From: M0027 sp021713415
GTDB lineage: Bacteria; Pseudomonadota; Gammaproteobacteria; Francisellales; Francisellaceae
Reading direction: 5' to 3'
NCBI GenBank assembly: GCA_021713415.1
Contig: JAKJJQ010000057.1
Coordinates: forward strand, 1-16,727
Length of the DNA: 16,727 nucleotides
Part shown: positions 15,047 through 16,727 of the stretch, one piece after another
How the letters are laid out: every line of letters begins with the position of its first letter
How positions within the stretch are numbered: the stretch's first letter is position 1
Position numbers and translations under genes: made by a program
Notes under the pieces: generated by a model
The model's database searches: none
Told to the model about the DNA's origin: nothing
What the model saw: only the letters and a program-made list of their open reading frames with translations

Positions 15047-16000
15047 TTATTTCTGTTTTAACATTTTTAATACTTTCGGTAATGGGAAAGTCACATTTTC
15101 TTCAACTCCATTTAGTTCAGTAACATGAATATTATTACCAAAATAAGATCTAATTTTATCGATAATCTGATTGACTAATACTTCAGGTGCTGAGGCACCT
15201 GCTGTAATACCAATACGTTTTACATTATTAAACCAATTTTGATCGATTTGTTCAGGGTCATCTAATAAATAGGCGCAAACACCACATTTTTCAGCCAGCT
15301 CCCTTAAACGATTTGAATTAGAACTATTTTTTGAACCAACAACTAAAACAACCTCAACTTCTTTTGAAAGTGCATAAACTGCATTTTGACGATTTGTCGT
15401 AGCATAGCAAATATCTTCTTTTTTTGGTTGTTTTATGCTTGGAAATCTTTGACGTAAAGCATGAATAATATCACGAGTTTCATCAACAGAAAGCGTTGTC
15501 TGTGTTGAATACGACAGCCTAGTTGGATCTTTAACATCAAGTTCATTGACATCATCTACTGATTCAACTAAGTATATCTGACCATTAGAATTTAGATATT
15601 GCCCTAATGTTCCTTCAACTTCTGGATGACCTTTATGACCAATTAAAATGCATTCATGATTTGCTTTTGCTGCTTTAGCAACCTCTATATGAACTTTAGT
15701 TACTAAAGGACAGGTCGCATCAAATACTTTTAAACATTTCTTTTGAGCTTGATTTCTTACTTCTTGTGATACGCCATGTGCGCTATAAATTACAGTTGCA
15801 TTATCAGGCACTTCATCCAACTCATCAACAAAAATTGCACCCTTTTGCTTTAAGTCTTCAACAACAAAACGATTATGTACTACTTCATGACGGACATAAA
15901 CAGGCTCATTTACCAACTCTAACACCTGTTCTACAATATCAATTGCTCGACTAACACCTGCACAAAATCCACGTGGATTAGCTAATACAACATCAATCAT
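15047..16000 (-). CDS. ispH: 4-hydroxy-3-methylbut-2-enyl diphosphate reductase
   Basis: IspH (LytB) catalyses the last step of the non-mevalonate pathway, reducing HMBPP to IPP and DMAPP with a [4Fe-4S] cluster. The 317-residue protein has the three cluster cysteines C13 (NPRGFCAG), C97 (DATCPLVTK) and C198 (EDICYATTNRQ). It also has the substrate-binding stretches VVHN, SAHGVS, GHKGHPEVEGT and GSKNSSNSNRL, and the general acid region around E128 of family numbering. I place the start at ATG 16000, not the adjacent GTG at 16003, because AAGGA (16006-16010) is 5 nt from the ATG and the cysteine positions then match the E. coli enzyme. It overlaps fkpB by 8 bp, the common fkpB-ispH arrangement. 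Confidence 0.98.
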   Translation of the reverse strand: MIDVVLANPRGFCAGVSRAIDIVEQVLELVNEPVYVRHEVVHNRFVVEDLKQKGAIFVDELDEVPDNATVIYSAHGVSQEVRNQAQKKCLKVFDATCPLVTKVHIEVAKAAKANHECILIGHKGHPEVEGTLGQYLNSNGQIYLVESVDDVNELDVKDPTRLSYSTQTTLSVDETRDIIHALRQRFPSIKQPKKEDICYATTNRQNAVYALSKEVEVVLVVGSKNSSNSNRLRELAEKCGVCAYLLDDPEQIDQNWFNNVKRIGITAGASAPEVLVNQIIDKIRSYFGNNIHVTELNGVEENVTFPLPKVLKMLKQK

Positions 16001-16433
16001 CACATTCCTTAACTTCTATAATATCAACTTCAAATAATACTACTTTCCCTGCCAATGGGTGATTAAAATCAACTGTAACCTCATTTTTATCTTCTTGAGT
16101 AATTAAGCCTGGTAGCTCTGCACCATTTGGTTGACTAAACGCTACTAATACACCTGGCTCTATTTCAATATCTTTTGGAAATTTAGACTTTGGTACTTGA
16201 TAAATAAGAGCAGGATGTACTTCTCCAAATGCATCTTCAGGCATTAACATAATTTTTTTATGATCTCCTTTTCTAAGACCACATAATTCATTTTCAAATT
16301 GTTGCGAAAAAATAGCCTCTCCCATAGTAAAGCTAAAAGGCTTATTGTAGGCTTTTGTATCTTCTGCAATAGAGCCATCCTTAAGACGAATCATAAAGTG
16401 CATACTTACAAAGCTTGTTGGTGTAATTTTCAT
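15993..16433 (-). CDS. fkpB: FKBP-type peptidyl-prolyl isomerase, FkpB/SlpA type
   Basis: This cytoplasmic proline isomerase and chaperone has 146 residues (E. coli FkpB 149). The FK506-binding half begins SFVSMHFMIRLKDGSIAEDT. The inserted IF chaperone domain covers about residues 75-125, with the EDAFGEVHPALIYQVPKSKF and VAFSQPNGAELPGLI stretches. It closes with VTVDFNHPLAGKVVLFEVDI, diagnostic of the SlyD/FkpB group. There is no His-rich metal tail, so it is not SlyD. The start is ATG 16433, with AAGG at 16440-16443, 6 nt upstream. A longer in-frame reading to 16520 adds a non-conserved segment and has no support. lspA, a frequent upstream partner, is not visible; the upstream gap (16434-16601) shows no convincing promoter. 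Confidence 0.95.
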   Translation of the reverse strand: MKITPTSFVSMHFMIRLKDGSIAEDTKAYNKPFSFTMGEAIFSQQFENELCGLRKGDHKKIMLMPEDAFGEVHPALIYQVPKSKFPKDIEIEPGVLVAFSQPNGAELPGLITQEDKNEVTVDFNHPLAGKVVLFEVDIIEVKECDD

Positions 16434-16601
16434 AATATACCTTGACGGTTTACAGTCATCTATTGTACTAACTTTATATTTCAAGATTGATATTCTAAGG
16501 GATTTTTCTTCCATGTACAAATTACTTACGAAATCAAATGAAGACTTAACATTTTTTAATTTTATTTGCGCAATTAATTTAGATGAATAAATTTATTTAG
16601 G

Positions 16602-16727
16602 CTATTTTGGCGAAATATGTTGAAACTTATCTGGCTTTATAAGAATTTCCAGCCATTGTACTGATTTATCAGACAATAAGTGAGTTCGCTCAATAATTCT
16701 TTGCCAATTAACATAATGGCTAAGGTA
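16602..16727 (-). CDS. C-terminal end of an unrecognised protein (5' end outside window)
   Basis: On the - strand a frame is open from the window edge to TAG at 16602-16604 and gives 41 codons. The peptide is mixed and protein-like, with NWQRIIERTHLLSDKSVQWL and the end KFQHISPK, and its base use resembles neighbouring genes. I do not recognise the family. It has the same direction as fkpB and lies 168 bp upstream of it. It could be a chance open frame, but length, composition and orientation favour a real gene end. Confidence 0.45.
   Translation of the reverse strand, partial: YLSHYVNWQRIIERTHLLSDKSVQWLEILIKPDKFQHISPK

Noticed and set aside
14714..15954. Plus-strand short frames opposite aroH and ispH (14714-14920, 15766-15954)
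   Set aside because: Antisense to conserved enzymes with no start signals.
16434..16520. N-terminal extension of fkpB to an ATG at 16520
   Set aside because: The added 29 residues are not part of the FkpB family, there is no ribosome site, and ATG 16433 has AAGG at the right distance and gives the normal length.
1..16727. CRISPR arrays, tRNA or rRNA genes, riboswitches, prophage or defence genes
   Set aside because: No regularly spaced repeats, no recognisable structured RNA, and all large open frames are accounted for by housekeeping or envelope genes.

Overview
The window is an AT-rich stretch of a Gram-negative chromosome. Complete genes for lipopolysaccharide transport (kdsC, lptC, lptA, lptB), two outer-membrane beta-barrel proteins, a periplasmic lytic transglycosylase and an FkpB/IspH pair point to a gammaproteobacterium. 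The strong A/T bias, the Rrf2-led SUF operon and the gene content suggest a Francisella-like / Thiotrichales-type lineage. That placement is inference from general character, not from a marker gene.

Layout. The left edge (2-163) is the C-terminal end of an IS110-family transposase, followed by an AT-rich spacer carrying a probable topA promoter. On the + strand come topA (DNA topoisomerase I), then the tightly packed kdsC-lptC-lptA-lptB set, with overlaps or near-overlaps at every junction. Next are two tandem paralogous outer-membrane proteins separated by a very clear intrinsic terminator. From about 7338 the genes run on the - strand as an SUF iron-sulfur assembly operon, read rrf2-sufB-sufC-sufD. 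Its promoter is divergent from that of a + strand universal stress protein gene. The usp gene runs convergently into a Slt70-type lytic transglycosylase gene (- strand). Upstream of slt on the same strand lie pssA (phosphatidylserine synthase), an AroH-type chorismate mutase, ispH and fkpB, closely spaced in the order fkpB-ispH-aroH-pssA. The right edge holds the C-terminal 41 codons of an unrecognised - strand gene.

How the genes fit together. Most encode cell-envelope biogenesis: KDO for LPS inner core (KdsC), the LPS export machine (LptC bridge, LptA periplasmic carrier, LptB ATPase), outer-membrane barrels, murein turnover (Slt), phosphatidylserine for phosphatidylethanolamine (PssA) and isoprenoid precursors (IspH). 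The SUF scaffold complex SufBCD probably supplies clusters to proteins such as IspH ([4Fe-4S]) and the Rrf2 regulator itself.

Start sites were revised from the longest possible reading for lptC (3399), the Rrf2 regulator (GTG at 11237), usp (11367), ispH (16000) and fkpB (16433), using Shine-Dalgarno position and family length. I found no CRISPR array, tRNA, rRNA, phage or defence cassette, and no convincing wholly new system. The more interesting points are an IscR-type-1-like operator half-match in the rrf2 leader, a SUF operon without a cysteine desulfurase, a Bacillus-type AroH chorismate mutase in an envelope/isoprenoid operon, and the tandem OMP pair with its regulatory spacer.
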